From Clostridiales bacterium UBA7285 (GTDB lineage Bacteria; Bacillota; Clostridia; Peptostreptococcales; Anaerovoracaceae), in the NCBI GenBank assembly GCA_002472145.1, contig DKRJ01000003.1, positions 1-15,068 of the forward strand: DNA of 15,068 nt, given 5' to 3'. The position numbers and the translations under genes are program-made. Shown here piece by piece: positions 8,044 to 15,049 of this stretch. The stretch's first letter is position 1. Each line of letters begins with the position of its first letter. The notes beneath the pieces were generated by a model. It had not been told where the DNA came from. It ran no database searches and saw only the letters and a list, made by a program, of their open reading frames with translations.

Positions 8044-9750
8044 ATGAAAATCATGTTTTGCGGCGCCGCGTCGGGAGTGACGGGCTCATGCCATCTCCTC
8101 ACCAGCGGTGACCACCAGATACTTTTAGACTGCGGCCAGTTCCAGGGCGGCAAAGCCCAGGAGGCCATGAATTACGACCCATTCCCGTTCGACCCGACGA
8201 GTATAGAGGCTGTGATCCTTTCGCACGCGCACATCGACCACTGCGGCAGGCTGCCGCTCCTCGTAAAACGCGGCTTCAAGGGCAAGATCTACTGCACTAC
8301 GTCGACCGCCGACCTTCTCACGATAATGCTGAAGGACAGCGCCTACATCCATGAGAAGGACGCCGAATGGCATAACCGCAAGGCCATGAGGTCCGGTCGC
8401 AATCAAATCGAGCCGCTCTACACCGAGCAGGACGCCGAGGACGCGCTTAAACTCGTGGAACCGGTGCTCTACGACCAGCTTATCGAGATGAACGACTTAA
8501 TGCAGTTCGTCTTCAACGACGCGGGCCATATCCTCGGTTCGGCCATAACCGAACTGTGGGTCACGGAAAACGGCAAAACCGAGAAGATCGTATTTTCCGG
8601 AGACCTCGGAATGACGAACCGCCCGATACTGCGCGATCCTACGTATATCAAAAAAGCCGACTGCGTGATCATGGAATCGACGTACGGAAACAGGCTGCAT
8701 CCGGCTAACGCGATGAGCGTCAAGCAGCTCATCGACATAGTCCTGAAGACGATCAACCGCGGCGGGAACGTCGTGATCCCTTCATTTGCTGTAGGCCGCA
8801 CGCAGGAACTGATCTATCAGTTCAACAGGTACTATCTGGACCATAAAGACATAGACAGCGAGATGGATAAGATCCATATCTACGTCGACAGCCCGATGGC
8901 CACCTCGGCTACGGAGATATTCAAGCGCAACGCTCAGGATTTCGACGAGGAGACGAAGGCGTACATCCTCCAGGGCGATAATCCTCTCGATTTCAAGAAC
9001 CTCACGTTCACGCGCACCAGCGAGGAATCGAGACAGCTCAACTTCGATAAAACGCCTAAGGTCATCATCTCGGCAAGCGGCATGTGCGAGGCCGGCCGCA
9101 TCCGCCACCACCTGAAGCACAATCTCTGGGATCCGAAGAACAGCATCATCTTCGTCGGATATCAGGCTCAGGGCACGCTCGGCAGGGCTTTGATCGAAGG
9201 GACTAAGGAAGTGACGCTCTTCGGCGAGGACATCCAGGTGAAGGCCGAGATCTACAACCTCGAAGGCTTTTCCGGCCACGCAGACCAGAACGGGCTTTTC
9301 TCATGGATATCTTCATTCGAGAAACCGCCTAAGCAGCTCTTCCTCGTTCACGGAGAGGAACAGTCGAAGAAGGATTTTGCCAAACTCATTAAATCCAAAC
9401 TCGGGTATGATCCGATCGTGATCCTTGGAAATTCCGAATTCGAGATCGACCTTTCCCATGCCGAACTCATCAATTACAAAGAAGCTCAGACGAAGGCGGC
9501 GGAGGAGTTCGAGGTGCAGGACGTCAGGAACAGGATCTCCGACGTGCACGATTCGCTTGAAAAGATCCTATATAACGCCAACCTCGCCGTAGACAGCGGG
9601 ATAGATCAGAAGAAGATCATCGAGATAAACAACATCATCCAGGAACTCCAGAAGACCACGATGGACCTCGGAACTGTCGTGAACGACAAGGCCGGCGATC
9701 TCGAACAAAGCGAAGACCCGGCGGATGCCGGAGAGCAGAGGGCAGAATAA
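8044..9750 (+). CDS. Metallo-beta-lactamase/beta-CASP/RMMBL protein, probable ribonuclease
   Basis: This 568-residue protein belongs to the COG1236-type family related to the eukaryotic mRNA 3'-end nuclease and archaeal aCPSF. The metallo-beta-lactamase motif HAHIDHCG is at 61-68, with His162 in NDAGHILGSA and Asp187 in FSGDLG completing the zinc ligands. ESTYGNR (211-217) opens the beta-CASP region. SASGMCEAGRIRHHL and FSGHADQ with LVHGEE are the later beta-CASP and RMMBL motifs. A role in RNA processing or decay is inferred from family. The last 100 or so residues form a charged, mostly helical extension ending in a low-complexity acidic tail. The start has TAGGA about 9 bases upstream. A clear terminator follows. 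Confidence 0.88.
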   Translation: MKIMFCGAASGVTGSCHLLTSGDHQILLDCGQFQGGKAQEAMNYDPFPFDPTSIEAVILSHAHIDHCGRLPLLVKRGFKGKIYCTTSTADLLTIMLKDSAYIHEKDAEWHNRKAMRSGRNQIEPLYTEQDAEDALKLVEPVLYDQLIEMNDLMQFVFNDAGHILGSAITELWVTENGKTEKIVFSGDLGMTNRPILRDPTYIKKADCVIMESTYGNRLHPANAMSVKQLIDIVLKTINRGGNVVIPSFAVGRTQELIYQFNRYYLDHKDIDSEMDKIHIYVDSPMATSATEIFKRNAQDFDEETKAYILQGDNPLDFKNLTFTRTSEESRQLNFDKTPKVIISASGMCEAGRIRHHLKHNLWDPKNSIIFVGYQAQGTLGRALIEGTKEVTLFGEDIQVKAEIYNLEGFSGHADQNGLFSWISSFEKPPKQLFLVHGEEQSKKDFAKLIKSKLGYDPIVILGNSEFEIDLSHAELINYKEAQTKAAEEFEVQDVRNRISDVHDSLEKILYNANLAVDSGIDQKKIIEINNIIQELQKTTMDLGTVVNDKAGDLEQSEDPADAGEQRAE

Positions 9751-9771
9751 GACGCTCCGCGTAATTTTTCG

Positions 9772-9814
9772 ATCGGACACCGAAAGGTGCCCGATTATTT
9801 TCTCTTTCTTTCCT
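9772..9814 (+). terminator. Rho-independent terminator after the beta-CASP gene
   Basis: ATCGGACACC (9772-9781) pairs with GGTGCCCGAT (9786-9795) across a GAAA tetraloop, with a single A-C mismatch, and is followed by a pyrimidine-rich T tract from 9796. Confidence 0.85.
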
Positions 9815-9816
9815 TA

Positions 9817-9845
9817 TTGACATATTTTACCATTTATGGTAAAAA
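9817..9845 (+). promoter_or_regulatory. Predicted promoter of the orphan regulator gene
   Basis: A perfect -35 box TTGACA at 9817-9822 lies 17 bases before TAAAAA at 9840-9845 (4 of 6 to consensus). The ATG at 9879 follows with AAAGGA at 9864-9869 as ribosome binding site. Confidence 0.6.
9825..9844. promoter_or_regulatory. Palindromic operator-like site inside the promoter
   Basis: TTTTACCATTTATGGTAAAA has perfect 9-base arms around a 2-base centre. It fills the spacer between the -35 and -10 boxes and covers the -10, the position expected for a dimeric repressor site. It is AT-rich, has no T-run in the transcript role, and is not a good terminator. Confidence 0.65.
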
Positions 9846-9878
9846 CTTGTTGCAAGATGAGAGAAAGGAATAGGAAAA

Positions 9879-10280
9879 ATGTCAAGAGAGTGGCAGCAGA
9901 CTAAGATGACTGAATATGTAATGCCTGACGCTGTGTATTACCAGAGCCTGTGGGCAGTAAGGGATTATCAGAGGATGGAGAAGCGCATACACGAACTCCA
10001 TAGAGATCTGGATAAAGGCGGCTCGAGCGTGATAGGAGAGAGAGGCAAGGGCTACAACGCCTCGAGCGGCGTCGAAAAAAAGGCCCTCGAACTCACTCTG
10101 CTCGAGGACCGCGTAGACGGGATCAAACGCGCTATCTCATGCGTTCCGCAGGAGTACCGCGCTTTTATATTAAGCAATATCATTCTCAAGAACAGCGGCG
10201 CTGCGTTTCCAGATAAAGTGTGGCGCAGCTGGAAGCAGAAATTCCTGTATGAGGTCGCCCGTAATCTTTCAATGATGTGA
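9879..10280 (+). CDS. Phage-type transcriptional regulator, RinA/ArpU-like (orphan)
   Basis: The 133-residue protein resembles the small sigma-70-region-4-like late regulators of Gram-positive phages (RinA/ArpU and related DUF groups). The features are an N-terminal REWQQTKMTEYVMP, a YYQSLWAVRDYQRME motif, a central helix pair with LEDRVDGIKRAISCVPQEYR, and a C-terminal helix-turn-helix-like end PDKVWRSWKQKFLYEVARNL. The likeness is from memory of clostridial phage proteins, so moderate. RinA-type proteins switch on late phage genes. Here no terminase, portal or other phage gene is adjacent. The gene stands alone between a terminator and the convergent ychF, with its own promoter and a palindromic operator. 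It may be a prophage relic or a domesticated regulator. Confidence 0.65.
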   Translation: MSREWQQTKMTEYVMPDAVYYQSLWAVRDYQRMEKRIHELHRDLDKGGSSVIGERGKGYNASSGVEKKALELTLLEDRVDGIKRAISCVPQEYRAFILSNIILKNSGAAFPDKVWRSWKQKFLYEVARNLSMM

Positions 10281-10296
10281 AAGATGTGAAAGAGGA

Positions 10297-11391
10297 TCAC
10301 ACGTTGAAGAGGAACGTGATGATGTCGCCGTCTTTTACGACGTAATCCTTGCCCTCGGAACGGATGAGCCCTTTCTCGCGGGCAGCCGCCATGCTTCCTC
10401 CGCATTCCATGAATTTTTCGTACGAAATGGTTTCCGCGCGTATGAATCCGCGCTCGAAGTCCGTATGGATCTTGCCGGCGGCCTGAGGCGCCCTGGTGCC
10501 TTCTTTTATGGTCCACGCGCGGCATTCGTCTTCGCCGGCGGTCAGGAACGAGATGAGTCCCAGCAGTCTGTATGAAGCCTTTACGAGCTTGTCCAGGCCC
10601 GATTCGCCGATACCCATCTCATCGAGGAACTCCTGCTTCTCCTCCGGCTCCAATTCGGATATTTCCTCCTCGAGACTGGCTGAGATGGCTACCGTTTCCG
10701 CGCGCTCACCGGCGGCAAAATCCTTTACCGCCCTGACGTACCCACAGTTATCCGGATCGGCGGCGTCATCCTCCGAGACGTTTACCACGTAGATCACGGG
10801 CTTGAAGGAGAGGAGGCCGAGGGTCTTCACGAACTCGGATTCGTCTTCGTCCAGTTCCATGGCTCTCGCCGATCTGCCGTCCGCCAGGAAATCCATGACG
10901 CGCTTCTCTATGGCGAGTTCGGCCTGCAGGGATCTATCGTTTCGCGCCGCCTTCTCGGATTTGGCGATGCGCTTTTCGAGGACTTCCATATCGGAGAGGA
11001 TGAGCTCGGTGTTGATGGTGTCTATGTCATCCACAGGGTCGATCTTGCCTGAGACGTGGACGATGTTGTCGTCGTCAAAGCCGCGGACAACGTGGACTAT
11101 GGCGTCGACTTCGCGTATGTGGCCGAGGAACTTGTTGCCCAGACCTTCGCCCTTGGAAGCGCCTTTTACGAGCCCTGCGATATCGACGAACTCTATCGTC
11201 GTGAATATCGTGCGTTTGGAATTATATATCCGATGGAGTTCTTCGACTCGCCTGTCGGGAACGGTCACGACGCCGACGTTCGGCTCGATCGTGCAGAACG
11301 GGTAGTTCGCCGCTTCCGCTCCCGCCTTTGTTATCGCGTTGAAAAGTGTGCTTTTGCCGACGTTCGGCATTCCGACTATTCCGAGTTTCAT
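10297..11391 (-). CDS. ychF: Redox-regulated ATPase YchF (Obg-like)
   Basis: YchF is a universally conserved P-loop protein of the Obg family that prefers ATP over GTP and binds ribosomes. It has been linked to stress responses. The 364-residue length is normal. P-loop GMPNVGKS is at 7-14, followed by the DIAGLVKGAS G3 region and GEGLGNKFLGHIREVD. The G4 position reads NVSE instead of NKxD, the change that gives ATP preference. A central coiled-coil insertion precedes a C-terminal TGS domain (about 280-364: AWTIKEGTRAPQAAGKIHTD onward). It overlaps lgt by 4 bases (ATGA), so the two are translationally coupled. Its 3' end lies 16 bases from the stop of the convergent gene at 9879-10280. Confidence 0.96.
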   Translation of the reverse strand: MKLGIVGMPNVGKSTLFNAITKAGAEAANYPFCTIEPNVGVVTVPDRRVEELHRIYNSKRTIFTTIEFVDIAGLVKGASKGEGLGNKFLGHIREVDAIVHVVRGFDDDNIVHVSGKIDPVDDIDTINTELILSDMEVLEKRIAKSEKAARNDRSLQAELAIEKRVMDFLADGRSARAMELDEDESEFVKTLGLLSFKPVIYVVNVSEDDAADPDNCGYVRAVKDFAAGERAETVAISASLEEEISELEPEEKQEFLDEMGIGESGLDKLVKASYRLLGLISFLTAGEDECRAWTIKEGTRAPQAAGKIHTDFERGFIRAETISYEKFMECGGSMAAAREKGLIRSEGKDYVVKDGDIITFLFNV

Positions 11392-12140
11392 TTTGATGTA
11401 CTGCCTTTCGATTTATGATACAGGATCAGATATGCCGCGATCCCAGCTGCAAAGACGACCGCGCTCAGCACCTGCGCCTGCCTCAGGTTCCCTATCATCA
11501 GACTGTCCGTCCTGAGCCCTTCGACAAAAAAGCGTTCGAACGAGTAGAGGATACAGTAGAGAAGGAATATCTGCCATCTGAACTTACGTTTTCTGCTCAC
11601 GTGGAGCAGGAAGAAGAACAGGGCGAGGCACCAGATCGATTCATACAGAAAAGTCGGGTGGACTTTCTGTCCGTCGACGATTATCCCCCACGGCAGATCC
11701 GTAGGACCGCCGTGCGCTTCCGAATTGAAGAAGTTCCCCCAGCGGCCGATCGCCTGCGCAAGGGCGACCTGAGGGAATATCAGGTCTGCCAGGTCCGGGA
11801 AGTTGATTTTCTTGACTTTGCAGAATATGATCGCCGTGATGATGCCGGCGATGAGGCCGCCGTGGATGGCCAGTCCACCGGACCTGATGTCGATGATTTT
11901 GCGAAAGTCGCCCGCGTAGTTGCCCCAGCTGAAAATGACGTAGTAGAGCCTTGCGCCGACGATCGAGATCGGCATCAGGAAAATAGCCAGGTCGTAGATG
12001 TTTTCGGCTTTTATGCCGAACTTCGGCGCGCGCTTCGCCGAAATGAATATGGCGGAGAGAAACGCGACGGCTATGAGTATCCCGTACCAGCGTATCTCAA
12101 ACCCGTTTATTGAAAAAGCGACAGGATCAGGAGCCTGCAT
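11388..12140 (-). CDS. lgt: Prolipoprotein diacylglyceryl transferase
   Basis: Lgt is the membrane enzyme that adds diacylglycerol from phosphatidylglycerol to the lipobox cysteine of prolipoproteins, the first step of lipoprotein maturation. The 250-residue protein has about seven membrane segments. The Lgt signature GRWGNFFNSEAHGG is at 132-145. His93 in IHGG and Arg133 lie 40 apart, matching E. coli His103 and Arg143. Arg210 in VEGLRTDSL fits the third essential arginine. GGAGG lies 7 bases before the ATG, and a near-consensus promoter lies upstream. It is the first gene of an lgt-ychF pair. The last residues GSTSK are a short polar tail with no further domain. Confidence 0.96.
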   Translation of the reverse strand: MQAPDPVAFSINGFEIRWYGILIAVAFLSAIFISAKRAPKFGIKAENIYDLAIFLMPISIVGARLYYVIFSWGNYAGDFRKIIDIRSGGLAIHGGLIAGIITAIIFCKVKKINFPDLADLIFPQVALAQAIGRWGNFFNSEAHGGPTDLPWGIIVDGQKVHPTFLYESIWCLALFFFLLHVSRKRKFRWQIFLLYCILYSFERFFVEGLRTDSLMIGNLRQAQVLSAVVFAAGIAAYLILYHKSKGSTSK

Positions 12141-12173
12141 GTTTTTGCCTCCGAACTAGATCGTTACTTTGCT

Positions 12174-12202
12174 ATTATAAGAAAAAAGGACGTTATTTTC
12201 AA
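12174..12202 (-). promoter_or_regulatory. Predicted sigma-A promoter of lgt-ychF
   Basis: Read on the minus strand, TTGAAA (plus-strand 12197-12202) is followed after exactly 17 bases by a perfect TATAAT (12174-12179). The lgt start lies about 35 bases downstream of the -10. Confidence 0.8.
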
Positions 12203-12236
12203 GACAGGCGCGAAATGACGTGCAGCTTGCAACATT

Positions 12237-12267
12237 TTCACACTATTGAAGAGGATAGTGATATAAT
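12237..12267 (+). promoter_or_regulatory. Predicted promoter of the amidohydrolase/ATP-grasp pair
   Basis: A perfect -10 TATAAT at 12262-12267 is preceded by TG (12259-12260), an extended -10. TTCACA at 12237-12242 matches -35 at 5 of 6 but the spacer is long, 19 bases. The promoter diverges from that of lgt. Confidence 0.6.
12241..12260. promoter_or_regulatory. Inverted repeat between -35 and -10, possible operator
   Basis: CACTAT at 12241-12246 and ATAGTG at 12255-12260 are perfect inverted copies separated by 8 bases, filling the spacer of the predicted promoter. A repressor or activator site is possible; chance is not excluded with 6-base arms. Confidence 0.4.
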
Positions 12268-12363
12268 ACTACGAGTTAATAATTATTTTTTATTGTTTCA
12301 TTTTTACGGATGCCATATCCTGGACAGAATGAAAACAGATAACAGAAAGGCGCAGGGTAAAGC
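12268..12363 (+). other. Leader of the amidohydrolase gene
   Basis: This AT-rich stretch of about 95 bases lies between the -10 box and the start codon. I see no strong hairpin, riboswitch core or terminator in it. The ribosome binding site before ATG 12364 (AGAAAGGCGCAGGG) is indistinct. Confidence 0.4.
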
Positions 12364-13500
12364 ATGCTTCTGATCCGAAACGGGTTCATCCATGACATGG
12401 TAAGAAAAGACGGTTATGAAGGCTGTGTATTGATCGACGGAAAGAAGATCGTCTCAGTAGGTGAAAGGATAGACTATCCTGAAGATGCGGATGTCTTTGA
12501 CGCTGACGGAGCAGATGTCTATCCCGGAATGATAGATGCGCATTCACATCTGGGTCTGGATATCTACGGGATCGGCTATGAGGGCGACGATTATAACGAG
12601 ATGAATGATCCGGTATGTCCTCAGCTCAGAGGGATCGACAGTTTCAATCCGCTCGACAGGGCTGTCGGTATGGCCGCGCGCGGGGGAGTAACATGCGTCG
12701 GAACGGGCCCGGGGAGCGCTAACGTGCTTGGTGGAACCTTTATCGCCGTTAAGACCGCGGGACGGCGCGTAGACGACATGGTGGTAAAGGATCCGGCGGC
12801 GATGAAGTGCGCGTTCGGCGAGAATCCTAAGAGGCTTTATAAGAACAAAAATATCTCGGCGAGGATGACAGAGGCGGCAATGCTCAGAGAGGCGCTTCTT
12901 AAGGCACGCGACTACATGGAACGGAAGGAGAGCGGAGGCGATAGGAAACCGCCGTTCGACATTAAAATGGAGAGTCTCATCCCCGTACTGAAGAAACAGA
13001 TCCCTCTTAAAGCTCATGCACATCAGGCCAATGACATCCTCACAGCAATCAGGATCGCTAAGGAGCTTGACGTTGATCTCACGCTTGAGCATGTCACGGA
13101 GGGCCATCTTATTGCAGACGAACTGGCGGAGGAGGGATATCCGTGCGCAGTGGGGCCTTCTCTTTGCGGAGCCTCTAAGTGGGAACTTCAGAACAGAGAC
13201 TGGATCACCCCGGGAGTATTAGCATCTAAAGGGCTGCAGGTTTCGATCATCACAGACGCTCCGGTGATACCTCAGGAATATCTCAGGCTTTGCGCATACT
13301 ACGCATCAGCCGCCGGAATGGACAGGTATGAAGCGCTTAAAGCCATAACGATAAACGCCGCCAGGCATCTGGGGATCTCGGACAGGACAGGATCTCTCGA
13401 GGCCGGCAAGGACGCTGACATTGTCATAACTTCTGGAGATATCATAGACCCTAACACGGAGATAAAAAAAGTGATCATTGACGGACGCGAGGTGGACTGA
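12364..13500 (+). CDS. Amidohydrolase family protein (imidazolonepropionase-like)
   Basis: The 378-residue protein is a metal-dependent amidohydrolase of the COG1228 type, a TIM barrel flanked by a small beta domain from both termini. Ligand motifs are in order: His60-x-His62 in DAHSHLGL, a lysine-containing MKCAFGENPKR at 147-157, His218/His220 in KAHAHQ, His243 in LEHVTEG and Asp298 in ITDAP. The C-terminal GSLEAGKDADIVI is the usual metal-hydrolase end. The family hydrolyses cyclic amides and related C-N bonds, but the substrate here cannot be told. There is no signal peptide, so it is cytoplasmic. The stop overlaps the ATG of the ATP-grasp gene by one base (TGATG), implying coupled translation and a linked role. 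Confidence 0.88.
   Translation: MLLIRNGFIHDMVRKDGYEGCVLIDGKKIVSVGERIDYPEDADVFDADGADVYPGMIDAHSHLGLDIYGIGYEGDDYNEMNDPVCPQLRGIDSFNPLDRAVGMAARGGVTCVGTGPGSANVLGGTFIAVKTAGRRVDDMVVKDPAAMKCAFGENPKRLYKNKNISARMTEAAMLREALLKARDYMERKESGGDRKPPFDIKMESLIPVLKKQIPLKAHAHQANDILTAIRIAKELDVDLTLEHVTEGHLIADELAEEGYPCAVGPSLCGASKWELQNRDWITPGVLASKGLQVSIITDAPVIPQEYLRLCAYYASAAGMDRYEALKAITINAARHLGISDRTGSLEAGKDADIVITSGDIIDPNTEIKKVIIDGREVD
13489..13495 (+). promoter_or_regulatory. Ribosome binding site of the ATP-grasp gene
   Basis: A purine-rich GAGGTGG inside the last amidohydrolase codons lies a few bases before the ATG at 13500 and supports that overlapping start. Confidence 0.55.
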
Positions 13501-14513
13501 TGAATAAAGCACAATATTTCTTTAAGTGCCTTCGGGAGATGCACTTAAACAACTATTTTGACGCGGTCGATAAAGTGCATGAGAAAACCGGTAAAAACAA
13601 ATTCGCGATATTCTGCGACATGGCTTACTGCGGCATCAAATATTCTGCCGGATACGTTGACTATCTGCAGTCCTCAATGTGGGAACTGAATAAGGAGCAG
13701 CGGAGCCAGATCGTGACGCGCGGAGTGAATAACCAGATAATAACGAAGTATAACGATCCTGCGTATTTCCATTGCTTTGACGATAAGAATGACTTCAATA
13801 CTCTGTTTGCGAAGTATATCCACAGGGACTGGATCTATGTGAAAGATGAAAACGACAGGGAGAAGTTCAACGAATTCATTAAAGGGAGAGACTTCTGGAT
13901 GCTTAAACCGCTGCACGGCGAAGGTGGTAACGGGGTAAAGAAACTTCCCGCCACCACGGAGTCTTTCGACGAGAGCAAAGGTTCCATGCCGTTCCTGGCT
14001 GAACAGGTACTGAAACAGCATCCGACCATGGCCGCGCTGAACCCTTCCAGCGTAAACACTCTTCGCATGCTGACTTTCGTAAAGGACGACGGAAGCACAG
14101 AACTGGCGTACACATATCTGAGGATAGGCTACGGGGATGTGGTAGTCGATAATTTCTGCTCTGGCGGTGTAGTCGCTAACGTAGAACTCTCCAACGGCAC
14201 AGTGGAATGTCCGGCAGTCGATACGGATTATAACGTGATCACCGAACATCCTCTTACAGGAGCAAAAATACAGGGTTTGAAGATCCCTTATTTCGAAGAG
14301 GCAAGAAATATGGTACTGGAGGCAGCAAAGGTCGTCCCTCAGATCCGCTGGGTAGGATGGGACATAGCCATAACTCCTGACGGGCCGGCCATAATAGAGG
14401 GGAACCAGTATCCGGGGTATCTGTTCAATTTCAAGGTACAGCATCCTGAAGGCGGAGTGAAGGGACGTTTCGAAAAGATCTTCGGCGAGCCTCTTGACGC
14501 GAAGCGGGCGTGA
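13500..14513 (+). CDS. Sugar-transfer-associated type ATP-grasp protein
   Basis: The 337-residue protein looks like the ATP-grasp group called sugar-transfer associated (ATPgrasp_ST), usually found near polysaccharide genes. Lys136 in FWMLKPLHGEGGNGV is the nucleotide-binding region, with Glu168 in LAEQV, NTLRM at 186-190, a SGGVVANV segment at 221-228, Asp288 in VGWDIAI and Glu300/Asn302 in IIEGNQYPGY as metal and ATP ligands. ATP-grasp enzymes couple ATP to ligation of a carboxylate with an amine or thiol; the actual substrates are unknown. No signal or membrane segment is visible, so it is cytoplasmic. It starts one base into the stop of the amidohydrolase. No glycosyltransferase or capsule gene is nearby, which is unusual for this group. 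Confidence 0.75.
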   Translation: MNKAQYFFKCLREMHLNNYFDAVDKVHEKTGKNKFAIFCDMAYCGIKYSAGYVDYLQSSMWELNKEQRSQIVTRGVNNQIITKYNDPAYFHCFDDKNDFNTLFAKYIHRDWIYVKDENDREKFNEFIKGRDFWMLKPLHGEGGNGVKKLPATTESFDESKGSMPFLAEQVLKQHPTMAALNPSSVNTLRMLTFVKDDGSTELAYTYLRIGYGDVVVDNFCSGGVVANVELSNGTVECPAVDTDYNVITEHPLTGAKIQGLKIPYFEEARNMVLEAAKVVPQIRWVGWDIAITPDGPAIIEGNQYPGYLFNFKVQHPEGGVKGRFEKIFGEPLDAKRA

Positions 14514-14530
14514 GTGCCAGCACGCAAACA

Positions 14531-14565
14531 TTGATATTTTGCGATTTCATTCAACTCAATATCAA
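14531..14565. repeat. Inverted repeat upstream of the tRNA promoter
   Basis: TTGATATT (14531-14538) and AATATCAA (14558-14565) are perfect inverted 8-base arms 19 bases apart. They could fold a weak AT-rich hairpin or bind a protein; function unknown. Confidence 0.4.
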
Positions 14566-14568
14566 AAA

Positions 14569-14596
14569 AAACAGGTTGACTTTTTCCAACCTGTTT
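14569..14596. terminator. Perfect 10-bp hairpin ending the ATP-grasp transcript and overlapping the tRNA promoter
   Basis: AAACAGGTTG (14569-14578) pairs perfectly with CAACCTGTTT (14587-14596) around an 8-base loop. On the plus strand TTTGTT follows, a short T tract; on the minus strand the hairpin is followed by a run of eight T, a much better terminator. It may stop transcription from both sides. The -35 box of the tRNA promoter lies within it. Confidence 0.55.
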
Positions 14597-14604
14597 GTTA
14601 TCAT
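14576..14604 (+). promoter_or_regulatory. Predicted promoter of the tRNA operon
   Basis: TTGACT (5 of 6) at 14576-14581 is separated by 17 bases from TATCAT (5 of 6) at 14599-14604. The first tRNA starts about 31 bases downstream. Confidence 0.7.
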
Positions 14605-14635
14605 AGCACTTGCAGTCATTTTAAGGACTGCTTGT

Positions 14636-14712
14636 GGCGGTGTAGCTTAGTTGGCTAGAGCGTCCGGTTCATACCCGGAAGGTCGGTGGTTCGACTCCAC
14701 TCGCCGCTACCA
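14636..14712 (+). tRNA. tRNA-Met (CAT), elongator type
   Basis: The 77-base cloverleaf has acceptor GGCGGTG against CGCCGCT (with G-T wobbles), anticodon stem TCCGG/CCGGA around TTCATAC, T arm GGTGG/CCACT with TTCGACT, and encoded CCA. The paired first position and close likeness to elongator tRNA-Met of Bacillus argue against an initiator. Confidence 0.93.
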
Positions 14713-14715
14713 TGT

Positions 14716-14791
14716 GGGCGTTTAGCTCAGCTGGGAGAGCATCTGCCTTACAAGCAGGGGGTCACAGGTTCAAGTCCTGTAACGCCCACCA
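14716..14791 (+). tRNA. tRNA-Val (TAC)
   Basis: The 76-base cloverleaf has acceptor GGGCGTT/AACGCCC, anticodon stem TCTGC/GCAGG with loop CTTACAA, T stem ACAGG/CCTGT and encoded CCA. It lies 3 bases after tRNA-Met. Confidence 0.95.
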
Positions 14792-14796
14792 CATGC

Positions 14797-14873
14797 GGCC
14801 AAGTAGTTCAGTTGGTTAGAATGCCAGCCTGTCACGCTGGAGGTCGACGGTTCGAGCCCGTTCTTGGTCGCCA
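14797..14873 (+). tRNA. tRNA-Asp (GTC)
   Basis: The 77-base cloverleaf has acceptor GGCCAAG/CTTGGTC, anticodon stem CCAGC/GCTGG with loop CTGTCAC, discriminator G (expected for Asp) and encoded CCA. Confidence 0.95.
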
Positions 14874-14883
14874 ATTAAAATAT

Positions 14884-14960
14884 GGTGGGTGTCGTCAAGC
14901 GGTTAAGACCCAGGGTTGTGGTTCCTGTATACGTGGGTTCGAATCCCACCTCCCACCCCA
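14884..14960 (+). tRNA. tRNA-His (GTG)
   Basis: The anticodon loop TTGTGGT lies in stem CAGGG/TCCTG, and the T stem is GTGGG/CCCAC. The extra G(-1) at 14884 faces C73, the histidine identity element. The acceptor GTGGGTG against CTCCCAC leaves a T-T mismatch at position 6:67 (14890 and 14951). CCA is encoded. Confidence 0.92.
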
Positions 14961-14968
14961 CATATCAC

Positions 14969-15042
<74 letters not shown>

Positions 15043-15049
15043 ATTTCAT

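Noticed and set aside
9751..10296. Prophage or integrative element
   Set aside because: Only one phage-like gene is present, with no integrase, attachment repeats or structural genes on either side.
12110..12373. 87-codon plus-strand open frame in the lgt/amidohydrolase gap
   Set aside because: It runs through both promoters, overlaps the lgt start on the other strand and has no family-like sequence or ribosome binding site.
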